A stretch of 32,263 nucleotides of DNA from Anaerolineales bacterium (GTDB taxonomy: Bacteria; Chloroflexota; Anaerolineae; Anaerolineales; DRKV01): NCBI GenBank assembly GCA_020061145.1, contig JAGUYX010000105.1, positions 1-32,263 of the forward strand, given 5' to 3'. The notes under the pieces were generated by a model. The model was not told the DNA's origin, did no database searches, and saw only the letters and a list, made by a program, of their open reading frames with translations. Shown in pieces: positions 14,482-23,073 of this stretch. Made by a program: the position numbers and the translations under genes. The stretch's first letter is position 1, and each line of letters begins with the position of its first letter.

Positions 14482-16995
14482 TCAGGCAGCAGCCATTTCC
14501 TCAGTTGATTCCTGGCCGTTGATTTCCTTGCCGGGCTCATTTACCAGCCGCTGGAGGATGACCTGGTCTTCCTCGCCCATGGCGATTTCGATGTTATCTC
14601 CATCGATAAAGTCACCCGAGAGCAGCATGTCCGACAGCCGGTCTTCGATCTGGCGCTGGATCACCCGGCGCAGCGGCCGGGCGCCCATTTCGGGGTCAAA
14701 GCCTTTTTCCGCCAGCCAATCGATGGCATCCTGACGAGGCAGCAATACGATTTCGTGTTCTTCCAGGCGGGTGGCAACTTTAGCCAGTTCAAGGGAAACA
14801 ATCTTGCGGATATCTTCCCGACTCAAAGCCCGGAAAACGATCACCGAATCGAGACGGTTGATGAATTCTGGACGGAAAACCCGTTTCAGTGAGTCGGTTA
14901 ACTTCTTACGCATATCCTGATAGGCCACGCGTTCTTCTTCGTCTTCAGCTCGCTGCAGGTTAAACCCGAGCGAAGTCTGGCGTTTGATCATTTCTGCGCC
15001 TACATTCGAGGTCATGATGATCATCGCATTACGGAAGTCCACCTTGCGGCCGCGTGCATCACTCAGATGCCCTTCTTCCATGATCTGCAACAGCATATTA
15101 TGCACTTCTGGGTGCGCTTTTTCGATTTCATCGAAGACCACGATCGAATAGGGTCGCCGGCGAATGGCCTCAGTGAGTTGCCCGGCATCATCATAGCCAA
15201 CATAACCGGGAGGGGCACCCACCAGACGGCTGGCGTTATGGCGTTCCATAAACTCCGACATATCCAGCTGCACCAGGGCTTCTTCCGTGCCAAACAGGAA
15301 ACGCGCCAGCGACTTGGTCAGTTCGGTTTTCCCCACGCCAGTCGGCCCGAGGAACATGAAAGAACCGATCGGCCGGCGTGGATCTTTTAAACCGGCGCGA
15401 GCGCGGCGCACTGCCTTGGAGATGCTTTCGATGGCCTCTTCCTGCCCGACAATTTCCTTCATCAACTCTGCTTCCAGGCGCAACAGGCGTTCTGATTCTT
15501 CCTGGGCAATCTGCATCACCGGTACCCCGGTCCACATCGAGACTACCTCGGCAATGTCATCGGCGGTGACGGTCGGGCTGCTCGCCCGATCCCAGCCGGT
15601 ACGCAGGCGCTCCAATTGGCGCTCCAAACCTTCCTGGCGTTCCAGCATTTCCTGAGCATCGTCATAACGCCCATCTTCCAGCGCCAGGGCATGGTTGGCG
15701 CGCAGGTCGCGCAACTGCTGCATCAGGTCCTTGGCAGTTTTGGCTGCCGGGCTCTTATACATACGCACCCTGGATGAAGACTCGTCGATCAGGTCAATGG
15801 CCTTATCCGGCAGGAAGCGCTCGGTGACGTAACGGGCGGAAAGGCGCGCGGCGGCATCCAGCGCATCGTCCGAGATGGTCAGGCGGTGATGCTCTTCATA
15901 GGCGCCGCGAACTCCGCGCAGGATCTCCATCGTTTCGTCCAGCGACGGTTCTTCCACCATCACCGGTTGGAAACGCCGTTCAAGGGCCGCGTCGCTTTCA
16001 ATGTGCTTGCGGTACTCGTCCAGCGTCGTAGCGCCAATCACCTGCAGTTCGCCCCGCGATAATGCCGGCTTGAGGATATTGGCTGCATCCACCGATGAAC
16101 CGGCAGCGCCCGCACCCACCAGCATATGCACTTCGTCGATAAACAAGATAGCTTCGGCTGCCTTCAGCTCATCGATCACGCGCTTCAAACGTTCTTCAAA
16201 TTGTCCACGATACATGGTCCCGGCGACCAGCGAGCCAACGTCCAGTTGAAGGACGCGTTTATCCAGCAGTGGGGCGGGAACATCCCCCTCCACGATTCGC
16301 TGCGCCAGTCCTTCCACGATGGCGGTTTTTCCAACACCGGGTTCGCCAATTAATGCCGGGTTGTTTTTCGTCCGGCGGGCGAGAATCTGGATCACCCGCT
16401 CGATTTCCGTCTGACGCCCAATCACCGGATCCAGCTTGCCTTCTTCCGCCATCTGAGTCAGATCGACAGCCAGCTGGTCCACCATAGGTGTTTTGGCTTT
16501 CTTTTTCTCTTCACGTTCGCTGCTTCGACGCTCGCTCGCACTGGAGCGTGAAGTGGAACTCTCCTGAAGCACCCGGCGTGTCTGCCGGCGAATCTGCTCG
16601 GCGGTAACCCCCAATTTGCGCAGGACATCAATCGCCACGCCTTCACCATGACGTACCAATCCGAGCAAGAGATGCTCGGTGCCGATATAGTGATGGCCCA
16701 TGCGCCGGGCTTCGTCGACCGCAAATTCAAGTACCTGCTGAGTGCCGGGTGAAAGGTCCAGCTTGCCGCCCCGATACTGACCGGTACCGGTCATTCGTTC
16801 CACGATTTCCTGCACCCGATCTGCTTCCAGTCCCAGCTCACGCAAGACTCGCCCGGCAACGCCACCTTCCTCCCGGATTAATCCCAGGAGCAGGTGCTCA
16901 GTTCCAATATAATTGTGGCGCATACGCTCAGCTTCCTGGTGAGCCAGGCTAAGCACTCTGCGCGCTCTTTGTGTAAAACGTTCCATTCCTGACAA
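14482..16995 (-). CDS. clpC: ATP-dependent Clp protease ATP-binding subunit ClpC
   Basis: A class I Hsp100 unfoldase that feeds substrates to ClpP. Two N-terminal Clp repeats ([13 protein letters not shown]-type, twice within about residues 5-150) are followed by AAA+ module 1 ([26 protein letters not shown]), a coiled middle domain, AAA+ module 2 ([28 protein letters not shown]) and the D2-small domain ([20 protein letters not shown]). AGGAGGT is 6 bases upstream of a TTG at 16995, whereas the ATG at 16986 ([10 protein letters not shown]) is 15 bases away. I give TTG as the likelier start, with ATG 16986 possible. No ctsR, mcsA or mcsB is beside it, so its heat-shock control must differ from that of Bacillus. 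Confidence 0.96.
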   Translation of the reverse strand: MSGMERFTQRARRVLSLAHQEAERMRHNYIGTEHLLLGLIREEGGVAGRVLRELGLEADRVQEIVERMTGTGQYRGGKLDLSPGTQQVLEFAVDEARRMGHHYIGTEHLLLGLVRHGEGVAIDVLRKLGVTAEQIRRQTRRVLQESSTSRSSASERRSSEREEKKKAKTPMVDQLAVDLTQMAEEGKLDPVIGRQTEIERVIQILARRTKNNPALIGEPGVGKTAIVEGLAQRIVEGDVPAPLLDKRVLQLDVGSLVAGTMYRGQFEERLKRVIDELKAAEAILFIDEVHMLVGAGAAGSSVDAANILKPALSRGELQVIGATTLDEYRKHIESDAALERRFQPVMVEEPSLDETMEILRGVRGAYEEHHRLTISDDALDAAARLSARYVTERFLPDKAIDLIDESSSRVRMYKSPAAKTAKDLMQQLRDLRANHALALEDGRYDDAQEMLERQEGLERQLERLRTGWDRASSPTVTADDIAEVVSMWTGVPVMQIAQEESERLLRLEAELMKEIVGQEEAIESISKAVRRARAGLKDPRRPIGSFMFLGPTGVGKTELTKSLARFLFGTEEALVQLDMSEFMERHNASRLVGAPPGYVGYDDAGQLTEAIRRRPYSIVVFDEIEKAHPEVHNMLLQIMEEGHLSDARGRKVDFRNAMIIMTSNVGAEMIKRQTSLGFNLQRAEDEEERVAYQDMRKKLTDSLKRVFRPEFINRLDSVIVFRALSREDIRKIVSLELAKVATRLEEHEIVLLPRQDAIDWLAEKGFDPEMGARPLRRVIQRQIEDRLSDMLLSGDFIDGDNIEIAMGEEDQVILQRLVNEPGKEINGQESTEEMAAA

Positions 16996-17063
16996 AGTAA
17001 TACCTCCTGTCTTGCACAACCGGGCCTACACGATATTCGATACGGCATTCCTGTTGATTGCGA

Positions 17064-17074
17064 GACAATTTGTC
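17064..17074. promoter_or_regulatory. 11-bp palindrome in the clpC leader
   Basis: GACAA-T-TTGTC is a perfect inverted repeat just downstream of the putative clpC -10, a position suited to a repressor. It is neither CIRCE nor a CtsR site. Confidence 0.35.
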
Positions 17075-17081
17075 CAATTGG

Positions 17082-17090
17082 ATTCTACCA
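17082..17090 (-). promoter_or_regulatory. Candidate extended -10 promoter for clpC
   Basis: TGG-TAGAAT on the minus strand, about 90 bases before the clpC start, fits an extended -10 (TGN-TATAAT-like). The -35 region is weak. Confidence 0.4.
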
Positions 17091-17164
17091 GAGTTTCGAT
17101 TTTGCTTTCATTTCGAAAGAGTTAATGTCTTCTAAGTTTTTTGTAAGATTTATCTCCCGCTGGC

Positions 17165-17198
17165 AAAAAAATAAAAGCGCACCCGGAGGATGCGCTTT
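17165..17198 (-). terminator. Rho-independent terminator of rpsA
   Basis: Stem AAAGCGCA / TGCGCTTT (17174-17181 and 17191-17198) with a 9-base loop, followed on the minus strand by TTATTTTTTT. It lies about 30 bases after the S1 stop codon. Confidence 0.88.
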
Positions 17199-17226
17199 CT
17201 CATTTACCTTGCCAGCCGGTTGGGCT

Positions 17227-18603
17227 TCAGGCTTCCGTTTCTTCTTCCGTAACTTCTGCCTCTTGCTCTTCCGTCTCGCTGAGCACTTCAGCGGCATCCT
17301 CTTCGCCTTCTTCTGTCTTTCCGGCGTCGAGTTCCACATCCAACTCTGCTTCCGTGTCCAGATCATCGACTTCTTCTGCCAGCGCCATCTTCCAGTCGAG
17401 ATCTGCATAGGCGGCAGAATCTACCTTGCGCAGGCTCAAACCGATTCTGCGCCGGTCGGTTTCAACCTTGATAATCCGCAGGGTCAGGCGGTCGCCTTCC
17501 TGGACAACTTCCTTGGGATGTCCGATGCGCTGTTCGCTTAATTCCGAAATGTGGATCAGCCCTTCCAGGTCGTCATCATCTTCGATTTTTGCGAAAGCGC
17601 CGAACTTGGTCAGGTGCGTGATTGTTCCCTCGACCAGCTTTCCAACCTGCAGGTTTTTGGCTTTCCGCACCCAGGGATCTTCTTGAAGCTGGCGGATAGA
17701 CAGGCCAATCCGGCGGCGATCCCGGTCCACATTGATCACCTTGACCTCCACCTGCTGGCCGACTTCCAGCACCTCGCTGGGATGTTCGATGCGATCCCAG
17801 GAAATTTCAGACAGGTGTACCAGGCCGTCAGCCCCGTCAATGTTGACGAAGGCGCCAAAATCCGCCAGGCTGGTTACCCGGCCGGTACGCACATCGCCTT
17901 CACCCAATTCATCCAACAACCTTTCTTTGAGGGCTTCGCGCGTTTCTTTTAATGCTGCCCGCTCGGAAAGGATCAAACGCCGCCGACCGCGGTCTACTTC
18001 GATCACGCGCACCTTGATCGGTTCATCGACCATTTTCGACCAGCGTTGCTCTTGAGAATCGCCTTCCTTACTGATACGTCTCAAAGCTGACACCTGAGAC
18101 GCAGGTACAAATCCACGCAATGTGCCAATCGGCACGATCAGGCCGCCTTTGTTGTAGCCGGTGATGCGCGCCTCAAAGGTTTCATCCGATTGGAGCAGGG
18201 ATTCCACGTACTCCCAATCTTTTTCTTCCTTGGCGCGCACATAGGACAACAAAACGTTACCATTCTGATCTTCAGATTTGATAACATAAACGGGAATGGT
18301 GTTGCCTTCTACCAGTAATGTATTGCGTTCGGCATCATCCAGACGTTCCAACTCGCGAGTGTGGATTACGCCTTCGGATTTTGCCCCTATACTGACCAGA
18401 ATTTCATCCTCACCGACATGCATGATGGTTCCCTCACGGATTTCCCCCGGGGCGGGGATTTCCAGCTCGAGGTCGGTTTGTTCTAACAGATCTTCCATCG
18501 AGGGCATATCTGTCTGTTCAGTTTTAGGAAGATTTGCCTGCAATTCCTCCTCTGCCCCAGTCTGGGCGCGATTCTCTTCCATACGTTGGTTACTCCGAAT
18601 CAT
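17227..18603 (-). CDS. rpsA: Ribosomal protein S1 (four S1 domains)
   Basis: A 458-residue S1-family protein that binds mRNA at the 30S subunit. Four OB-fold S1 repeats are visible, near residues 55-125 (GTIMHVGEDEILVSIGAKSEGVI), 140-215 (ARITGYNKGGLIVPIGTLRGFVPAS), 228-305 (GRVTSLADFGAFVNIDGADGLVHLSE) and 315-395 (GTITHLTKFGAFAKI). The last two are the most canonical. The C-terminal 60 residues are very acidic. Four domains is the number usual in Gram-positive-type S1, against six in E. coli. A strong promoter ends only about 15 bases before the first ATG (18603), so the ATG at 18582, with GGAG upstream, may be the true start. Confidence 0.93.
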   Translation of the reverse strand: MIRSNQRMEENRAQTGAEEELQANLPKTEQTDMPSMEDLLEQTDLELEIPAPGEIREGTIMHVGEDEILVSIGAKSEGVIHTRELERLDDAERNTLLVEGNTIPVYVIKSEDQNGNVLLSYVRAKEEKDWEYVESLLQSDETFEARITGYNKGGLIVPIGTLRGFVPASQVSALRRISKEGDSQEQRWSKMVDEPIKVRVIEVDRGRRRLILSERAALKETREALKERLLDELGEGDVRTGRVTSLADFGAFVNIDGADGLVHLSEISWDRIEHPSEVLEVGQQVEVKVINVDRDRRRIGLSIRQLQEDPWVRKAKNLQVGKLVEGTITHLTKFGAFAKIEDDDDLEGLIHISELSEQRIGHPKEVVQEGDRLTLRIIKVETDRRRIGLSLRKVDSAAYADLDWKMALAEEVDDLDTEAELDVELDAGKTEEGEEDAAEVLSETEEQEAEVTEEETEA

Positions 18604-18617
18604 AGAAATGTCTTCAC

Positions 18618-18646
18618 ATTATAAATGTGTTCTGCCCGGTTGACAA
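18618..18646 (-). promoter_or_regulatory. Promoter of rpsA
   Basis: TTGTCA (18646-18641), a 17-base spacer and TATAAT (18623-18618) on the minus strand. The -35 overlaps a TTGACA read on the plus strand inside GGTTGACAACC. Confidence 0.78.
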
Positions 18647-18671
18647 CCTTTATCAAACATTCATCAACGGT

Positions 18672-18677
18672 TATAAT
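18672..18677 (+). promoter_or_regulatory. Candidate -10 element for the chelatase gene
   Basis: TATAAT on the plus strand, 25 bases before the ATG at 18703. The TTGACA at 18640 is 26 bases upstream, too far for a normal spacer, and the properly spaced hexamer is TTTATC. The promoter may need an activator. Confidence 0.45.
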
Positions 18678-18702
18678 GAAAGCCGCATGGTTAGGAAATA
18701 AA

Positions 18703-19809
18703 ATGCGACCTGTTTATCCGTTTACCGCTATCGTAGGGCAAAATCGTATGAAACGGGCGCTGATCATGAACGCCATCGATCAGCGCATCGGGGGTGTTCT
18801 GATTCGCGGCGAACGGGGTACTGCCAAATCCACTGCGGCGCGCGCCATGGCCGCATTGTTACCCGATATTGAAGTCTTCGCCGATTCTCCTTTCAACGAT
18901 GACCCGCATGCCCCGTCGACCTGGTCGGATTGGGCGAAAGAACATGTAGCCGCCGGCGGCAATAACAACATTGTCAAGCGCCGGGTACCCTTTATCGATC
19001 TGCCGGTCAGCGCAACCGAAGACCGCGTGGTGGGGACGCTGGATATCGAAAAAGCCATCCAGAAGGGCGAACGCCATTTTGAACCCGGTGTATTGGCTGC
19101 CGCTCATCGCGGCCTGTTGTATATCGACGAAGTAAACCTGCTGGACGATCACGTGGTGGATATCCTGCTGGATTCCGCCGCCATGGGAGTTAACGTGGTG
19201 GAGCGCGAGGGTATTTCCTTCGTTCATCCGGCACGCTTTATTCTGGTCGGTACAATGAATCCTGAAGAGGGCGATCTTCGACCCCAATTGCTGGATCGTT
19301 TTGGCCTGTCTGTGGAGCTGGTTGGCATCCGCGATGCCCGTGACCGGGTGTTGATCATGGAACGAAACCTGGCATTCGAGGCCGACCCTGAAGAATTCGG
19401 CCGCCAGTGGCAGTCTAAAGAACGGGAGTTATCTTCCCAAATAGCCCGGGCGCGCAAGCTGGTAGATCGGGTGACCTATACCAAACGTGATTTACTCTCC
19501 ATCGCCGCATTAAGCACCGATCTGAATGTGGATGGTCATCGCGCCGATCTGGTGCTGCTAAAAACTGCCCGCGCCAACGCCGCCTTCGAAGGTCGCCTGG
19601 CAATTAACAGCCGGGATATCGCCCTGGCAGCCGAGCTGGCCTACCCTCACCGCATCAAACGGGGCCCCTTCCACCAAAGCGAAATCACCTCTGAGCAGCT
19701 CCAGGAACGTATCGATCAACTTTATGGACAAAGCAGCAGCCCGGAGATGAACGAAGAGCCGGTACCTGTGGACGATGAGGTGATTGAGAAAAAAAAAAGG
19801 GTCGGTTAG
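18703..19809 (+). CDS. ChlI/BchI-type chelatase AAA+ subunit (zero-frame product of a chlD-like gene)
   Basis: A AAA+ ATPase of the magnesium/cobalt chelatase small-subunit type, 368 residues. Motifs are FTAIVGQNRMKRALIMNAI, Walker A RGERGTAKSTAARA, LLYIDEVNLLDDHVVDILLDSAAMG (Walker B and the BchI insert) and GTMNPEEGDLRPQLLDRFGL with sensor 1 and the arginine-finger region. The ORF track starts at 18625, but that ATG precedes the putative -10. The ATG at 18703 has AGGA 6 bases upstream. The frame ends at a TAG just after an A10 run. The downstream VWA domain continues in the -1 frame, so a frameshift would give a 684-residue AAA+/VWA protein while normal reading gives this ChlI-sized one. 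The metal (Co or Mg) is not determined; no CobN/BchH gene is present. Confidence 0.88.
   Translation: MRPVYPFTAIVGQNRMKRALIMNAIDQRIGGVLIRGERGTAKSTAARAMAALLPDIEVFADSPFNDDPHAPSTWSDWAKEHVAAGGNNNIVKRRVPFIDLPVSATEDRVVGTLDIEKAIQKGERHFEPGVLAAAHRGLLYIDEVNLLDDHVVDILLDSAAMGVNVVEREGISFVHPARFILVGTMNPEEGDLRPQLLDRFGLSVELVGIRDARDRVLIMERNLAFEADPEEFGRQWQSKERELSSQIARARKLVDRVTYTKRDLLSIAALSTDLNVDGHRADLVLLKTARANAAFEGRLAINSRDIALAAELAYPHRIKRGPFHQSEITSEQLQERIDQLYGQSSSPEMNEEPVPVDDEVIEKKKRVG
19777..19809 (+). other. Putative programmed -1 frameshift site (A10 slippery run)
   Basis: Ten consecutive A bases (19789-19798) are read as AAA AAA AAA AGG in the zero frame, with a TAG stop at 19807. A -1 slip on A AAA AAA (19791-19797) enters the open VWA frame as AAG GGT CGG. 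An SD-like GAGGTG (19777-19782) lies about 8 bases upstream of the slippery heptamer, much like the stimulator in E. coli dnaX. Transcriptional slippage on the A-run could give the same result. Frameshifting in chlD genes to make two chelatase subunits has been proposed in the literature. Confidence 0.7.
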
Positions 19810-20756
19810 GTGAAGACGAGGGGGAAGAACAGGCAGACGAGCAGGGTTCGGTAAATCCTTCAACGCAGAACGTTTTTCAATCCCTGGATGCAAACTGGTG
19901 GGATGGCGGACAGAAAGTACGTCCCGGCGAGGCTTTTACGCCGCGCCGCTTGGACAATCCCATTGATCGGATTACCCGCAGCAAAACGGGGCGCAGAACC
20001 CGTACCCGCACCGACCGGAAGCGTGGACGTTACATCCAGGCTCGCCCGGCACGGGGCAAGACGGATGATATTGCCTTTGACGCCACGCTGCGCGCTGCAG
20101 CGCCGTATCAGAAAAACCGCGGTGAACAGCGTGAACAGGTGGCTTTTGCCATCGAGCGGCAGGATTTACAACGTAAAATCCGGGTGAAGCGTACCGCTAA
20201 CCTGGTGATGTTTGTTGTGGATGCATCCTGGTCTATGGCGGTTGCCGAACGCATGTCAGCAACCAAAGGCGCTATCCTCTCTCTGTTAACGGATGCCTAC
20301 CAGCGGCGTGATCGGGTTGGCCTGATCGTGTTCCAAAAAAACCGCGCCTCGCTGGTCCTGCCGCCAACCAATTCCATCCAACTTGCCCAACGGGCGCTGG
20401 TGGATATTCCCGTGGGCGGAAAAACACCCCTCTCTGCCGGTCTGTATCTGGCTCTTCAGATTATCGTCCGCGAAAAACTCTCCCACCCGGATGTAATTCC
20501 CTTGATGATCCTGCTCACCGATGGGGCCGGCAACGTCGCCATGGGCAACCAGCCTCCACAAGTCGAGGCTCATCGCCTGGCGGATCAGATTGCGGAAGAA
20601 GGTATCCGCTGCGTGGTGGTCAACATGGAGCATGAGGCCTTCGACCAGGGTCTTGCGCAGTCCCTGGCGGATCACCTGAAAGCTCCTTGTTACACCCTGC
20701 ATGAGTTAAAAGCCGAAACGCTTTACGCCGCGGTGCGCAACGAAATAGGTGGTTAA
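19797..20756 (+). CDS. ChlD/CobT-like VWA domain, -1 frame continuation of the chelatase gene
   Basis: This is the second half of a ChlD-type chelatase subunit. Read from the slip point it begins KGRLGEDEGEEQADEQ, the acidic linker expected between AAA+ and VWA domains. A basic stretch (TRSKTGRRTRTRTDRKRGRY) follows, then a von Willebrand A domain with a complete MIDAS: DASWS, the threonine in GGKTPL and LTDGAGN. The ORF track starts at a TTG (19950), which has no Shine-Dalgarno site and would discard the linker. The frame stays open all the way back to the A10 run. That argues for frameshift expression over independent initiation. The fused product would have 684 residues. The lipoprotein gene starts 6 bases after the stop. 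Confidence 0.8.
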   Translation, partial: KGRLGEDEGEEQADEQGSVNPSTQNVFQSLDANWWDGGQKVRPGEAFTPRRLDNPIDRITRSKTGRRTRTRTDRKRGRYIQARPARGKTDDIAFDATLRAAAPYQKNRGEQREQVAFAIERQDLQRKIRVKRTANLVMFVVDASWSMAVAERMSATKGAILSLLTDAYQRRDRVGLIVFQKNRASLVLPPTNSIQLAQRALVDIPVGGKTPLSAGLYLALQIIVREKLSHPDVIPLMILLTDGAGNVAMGNQPPQVEAHRLADQIAEEGIRCVVVNMEHEAFDQGLAQSLADHLKAPCYTLHELKAETLYAAVRNEIGG

Positions 20757-20762
20757 ACCAGT

Positions 20763-22802
20763 ATGCGCATTCTGGCGATTTTGTGCCTGATCTGGCTGGC
20801 CGCTTGCAGGCCGTCTCCCCCAGCTCCCACTCCAATTCCAGAAACCCTCTCCGCTCCCCGGATTTCGACTGCCACCTTGCCACCTGCCTCTCCCACTCCT
20901 GCTGTACACTTGACTCTGCTCAGCCAGTTGGGCAGGGGTATTGCGGAAGCCTTTGCCTGGTCCCCCGATGGAGCCCAACTGGCGGTTGCCTCAGCCACCG
21001 GAGTGTATCTATACCAGGCCGATACCCTGGAAGAAATCCAGGTCATCGGTCAGGGGTTGTGGGTAACCTCTATCGCCTTCAGCCGGAATGGGCAGCAACT
21101 GGCGCTGGGGTTGCGCAATGGCGGGGCGCGGGTGTGGGATTTTCCCACTAGCGCCTTTAGCCGCTCCCTGGAGGGCTCCAACGCCGCGGTGACCAGCATG
21201 GATTTCAGCCCGGATGGCAGCCAGCTTGCCATTGGCCGCGTGGACAGCACGTTATGGATCTGGCGATTAACCGATGGTCAGGTACGCCACCGCCTGCGCG
21301 GCCACAGCGATCGGGTGACGATGGTCGCCTACGGGGTACAACCGCTGGACGCCACACCGGGCGGGCATATGCTGGTTACCGCCAGCCGGGACGGCACCAT
21401 CCTGGCCTGGAATAGCGGAACCGGCAGCAGTCTGGCTTATTTCAACCAGCATCAGCAGCCAGTAAACGCGGCGATATTTGCGCCGCTGCCTCCCGGCGTG
21501 GAGGCGGTCAACGAAAAACTGGCTACCGCCGGCGAGGATGGCACCATCCGCTTCTGGCTGCCCCAACAGAATTTACCCATACTCACCATGCAGGCTTTTG
21601 CCCCATCAGGTAACGTCCTGCCGGAAGCCGTGGGCATCCGGACGATCGCCTTTACCTCGGATGGAGGCGTCCTGGCATCGGGAGATAGCGTGGGGAATAT
21701 TGCCTTATGGAATGCCATTACCGGCGAGCCATACCGGGCGTTTCAGGTTTATCGTAACAGCCCGGTGCGCCAGCTGGCCTTTCGTCCGGGCACGACCTTT
21801 CTCGGCTCTCTGGGAGACGATGGCATCATCCGCATCTGGAACGGCAACCCGGCTGCCAATGTCGATCAGACCGAACCGGAACCGCTTGCCAGCCTGGATC
21901 AGTTCAGCGGGGCTGTTTATGCTCTGGCGGCACAACCTGAAGGGAATATACTCGCCTCCGCACATGGCGATGGCGCGATCCGCTTATGGGATCTTTCCAA
22001 CGGGGAATACCTTGCCGCATTGCGCGGGCATAATGGCTCGGTAACTGCCCTGGCTTACAGCCCGGATGGCTCCCGGCTGGTTTCTGGCGGGCGAGATGGA
22101 AGTTTGCGTATTTGGGATAGCTCCTCCGTCCCTGAGGTCCAGAACGAAGCATTATCTGTGCTGCTTGGGCATCGCAATATGGTGCTGGATGTGGTTTTCA
22201 GCCCCGACGGCAGCCGGGTTGTTTCATCGGGAGCGGATGGCACGGTACGTCTTTGGGAGATACAGGCAGGCCGCCAGATCAGTACCCTGCGCACCGGTCA
22301 GGATTGGGTAAACAGCCTGGCTTTCAGTTCAGATGGCCAATATCTGGCTGCCGGAGATGAACGAGGCGTATTGCAAATCTGGGAAGGCATTTCCTCTGTC
22401 TCACCGGTTCAATCCGGGGAGCCTTTCCAGGCCCAGGAAGGCGCAATTTTAGGATTGGCCTTCGCCCGGGAAGACAACCTGCTGGCCAGCAGTGGCGACG
22501 ATAGTGTGATTAACCTGTGGGAAGTAAACACCTCCACGCAGCGATATACCCTGAGCGGGCATACCCAGCGGGTAACTGATCTGATTTTTATCCATGCCAG
22601 CGGGCTCCTCGCCAGCTCAGACGCAGGCGGTTATCTGTATTTGTGGCAGCTACCTAACCCTGTGCCCTATTTTCAATTCCAGGAACCCTGGCCGGTGGCA
22701 GCCCTTGCCAGTGGTCTGCCGCTCAGCAGCGAACACCTCTTGCTGATTTCCGGGAGCAGCGATGGCACACTGCGTTTATGGGGTTTGAATCTGGTTCCTT
22801 AA
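20763..22802 (+). CDS. WD40-repeat lipoprotein (14 repeats)
   Basis: A 679-residue exported beta-propeller protein. The N-terminal signal peptide ends in the lipobox LAAC at about residue 15, followed by a Pro/Ser/Thr-rich spacer to about residue 50. I count 14 WD40 repeat ends (VYLYQ, ARVWD, LWIWR, ILAWN, IRFWL, IALWN, IRIWN, IRLWD, LRIWD, VRLWE, LQIWE, INLWE, LYLWQ, LRLWG), which suits two seven-bladed propellers. No enzyme motif is seen; WD40 propellers usually act as protein-binding platforms. It starts 6 bases after the chelatase gene, so the two are probably co-transcribed, although a functional link between an outer-surface propeller and a cytoplasmic chelatase is not obvious. Confidence 0.88.
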   Translation: MRILAILCLIWLAACRPSPPAPTPIPETLSAPRISTATLPPASPTPAVHLTLLSQLGRGIAEAFAWSPDGAQLAVASATGVYLYQADTLEEIQVIGQGLWVTSIAFSRNGQQLALGLRNGGARVWDFPTSAFSRSLEGSNAAVTSMDFSPDGSQLAIGRVDSTLWIWRLTDGQVRHRLRGHSDRVTMVAYGVQPLDATPGGHMLVTASRDGTILAWNSGTGSSLAYFNQHQQPVNAAIFAPLPPGVEAVNEKLATAGEDGTIRFWLPQQNLPILTMQAFAPSGNVLPEAVGIRTIAFTSDGGVLASGDSVGNIALWNAITGEPYRAFQVYRNSPVRQLAFRPGTTFLGSLGDDGIIRIWNGNPAANVDQTEPEPLASLDQFSGAVYALAAQPEGNILASAHGDGAIRLWDLSNGEYLAALRGHNGSVTALAYSPDGSRLVSGGRDGSLRIWDSSSVPEVQNEALSVLLGHRNMVLDVVFSPDGSRVVSSGADGTVRLWEIQAGRQISTLRTGQDWVNSLAFSSDGQYLAAGDERGVLQIWEGISSVSPVQSGEPFQAQEGAILGLAFAREDNLLASSGDDSVINLWEVNTSTQRYTLSGHTQRVTDLIFIHASGLLASSDAGGYLYLWQLPNPVPYFQFQEPWPVAALASGLPLSSEHLLLISGSSDGTLRLWGLNLVP

Positions 22803-22830
22803 GTTAATTCACATAAGGATTTAATTAACT
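22802..22830. repeat. AT-rich inverted repeat after the WD40 gene
   Basis: AGTTAATT and AATTAACT (8-base arms, 13-base loop). There is no T-tract. It could be a weak terminator or an AT-rich unwinding element at the edge of the DnaA-box region. Confidence 0.35.
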
Positions 22831-23073
22831 GTATTTCGTAATCGTAGTAGGGGCTGGGGAAAAGTGGATAAGTTCGCTTTGGGGGAAAGGCGTGTCCTGG
22901 ATATAGCAGCCGGGCGGAATTAAGCCGCAGATCTGGCGGTTGACCGTCGGTCCACAGGGCCGGATTAAATGAATCTTATCCCCACCCAGGCTGCGAGGAG
23001 AATGTGGACAGGCGGGAGGGATTGTCCACAGGATATACACAGAAGATAGATATGGGGGGATCTCGCAGAGCAT

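Noticed and set aside
19950-20756. Independent VWA gene starting at the TTG at 19950
   Set aside because: There is no SD sequence, and the frame is open back to the A10 run, encoding an acidic linker typical of ChlD proteins. Frameshift expression explains it better.
18703-20756. Chelatase gene as a pseudogene with a random frameshift
   Set aside because: All catalytic and MIDAS motifs are intact, and the shift falls exactly on an A-run with an SD-like element at the domain junction. A sequencing error in the homopolymer remains possible and is listed as a refuting result.
9280-20756. Evidence of a photosynthesis gene cluster
   Set aside because: BCD-family MFS and ChlI/D-type proteins also occur in non-phototrophs. 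No bchH, bchLNB, puf or chlorosome gene is in the window.
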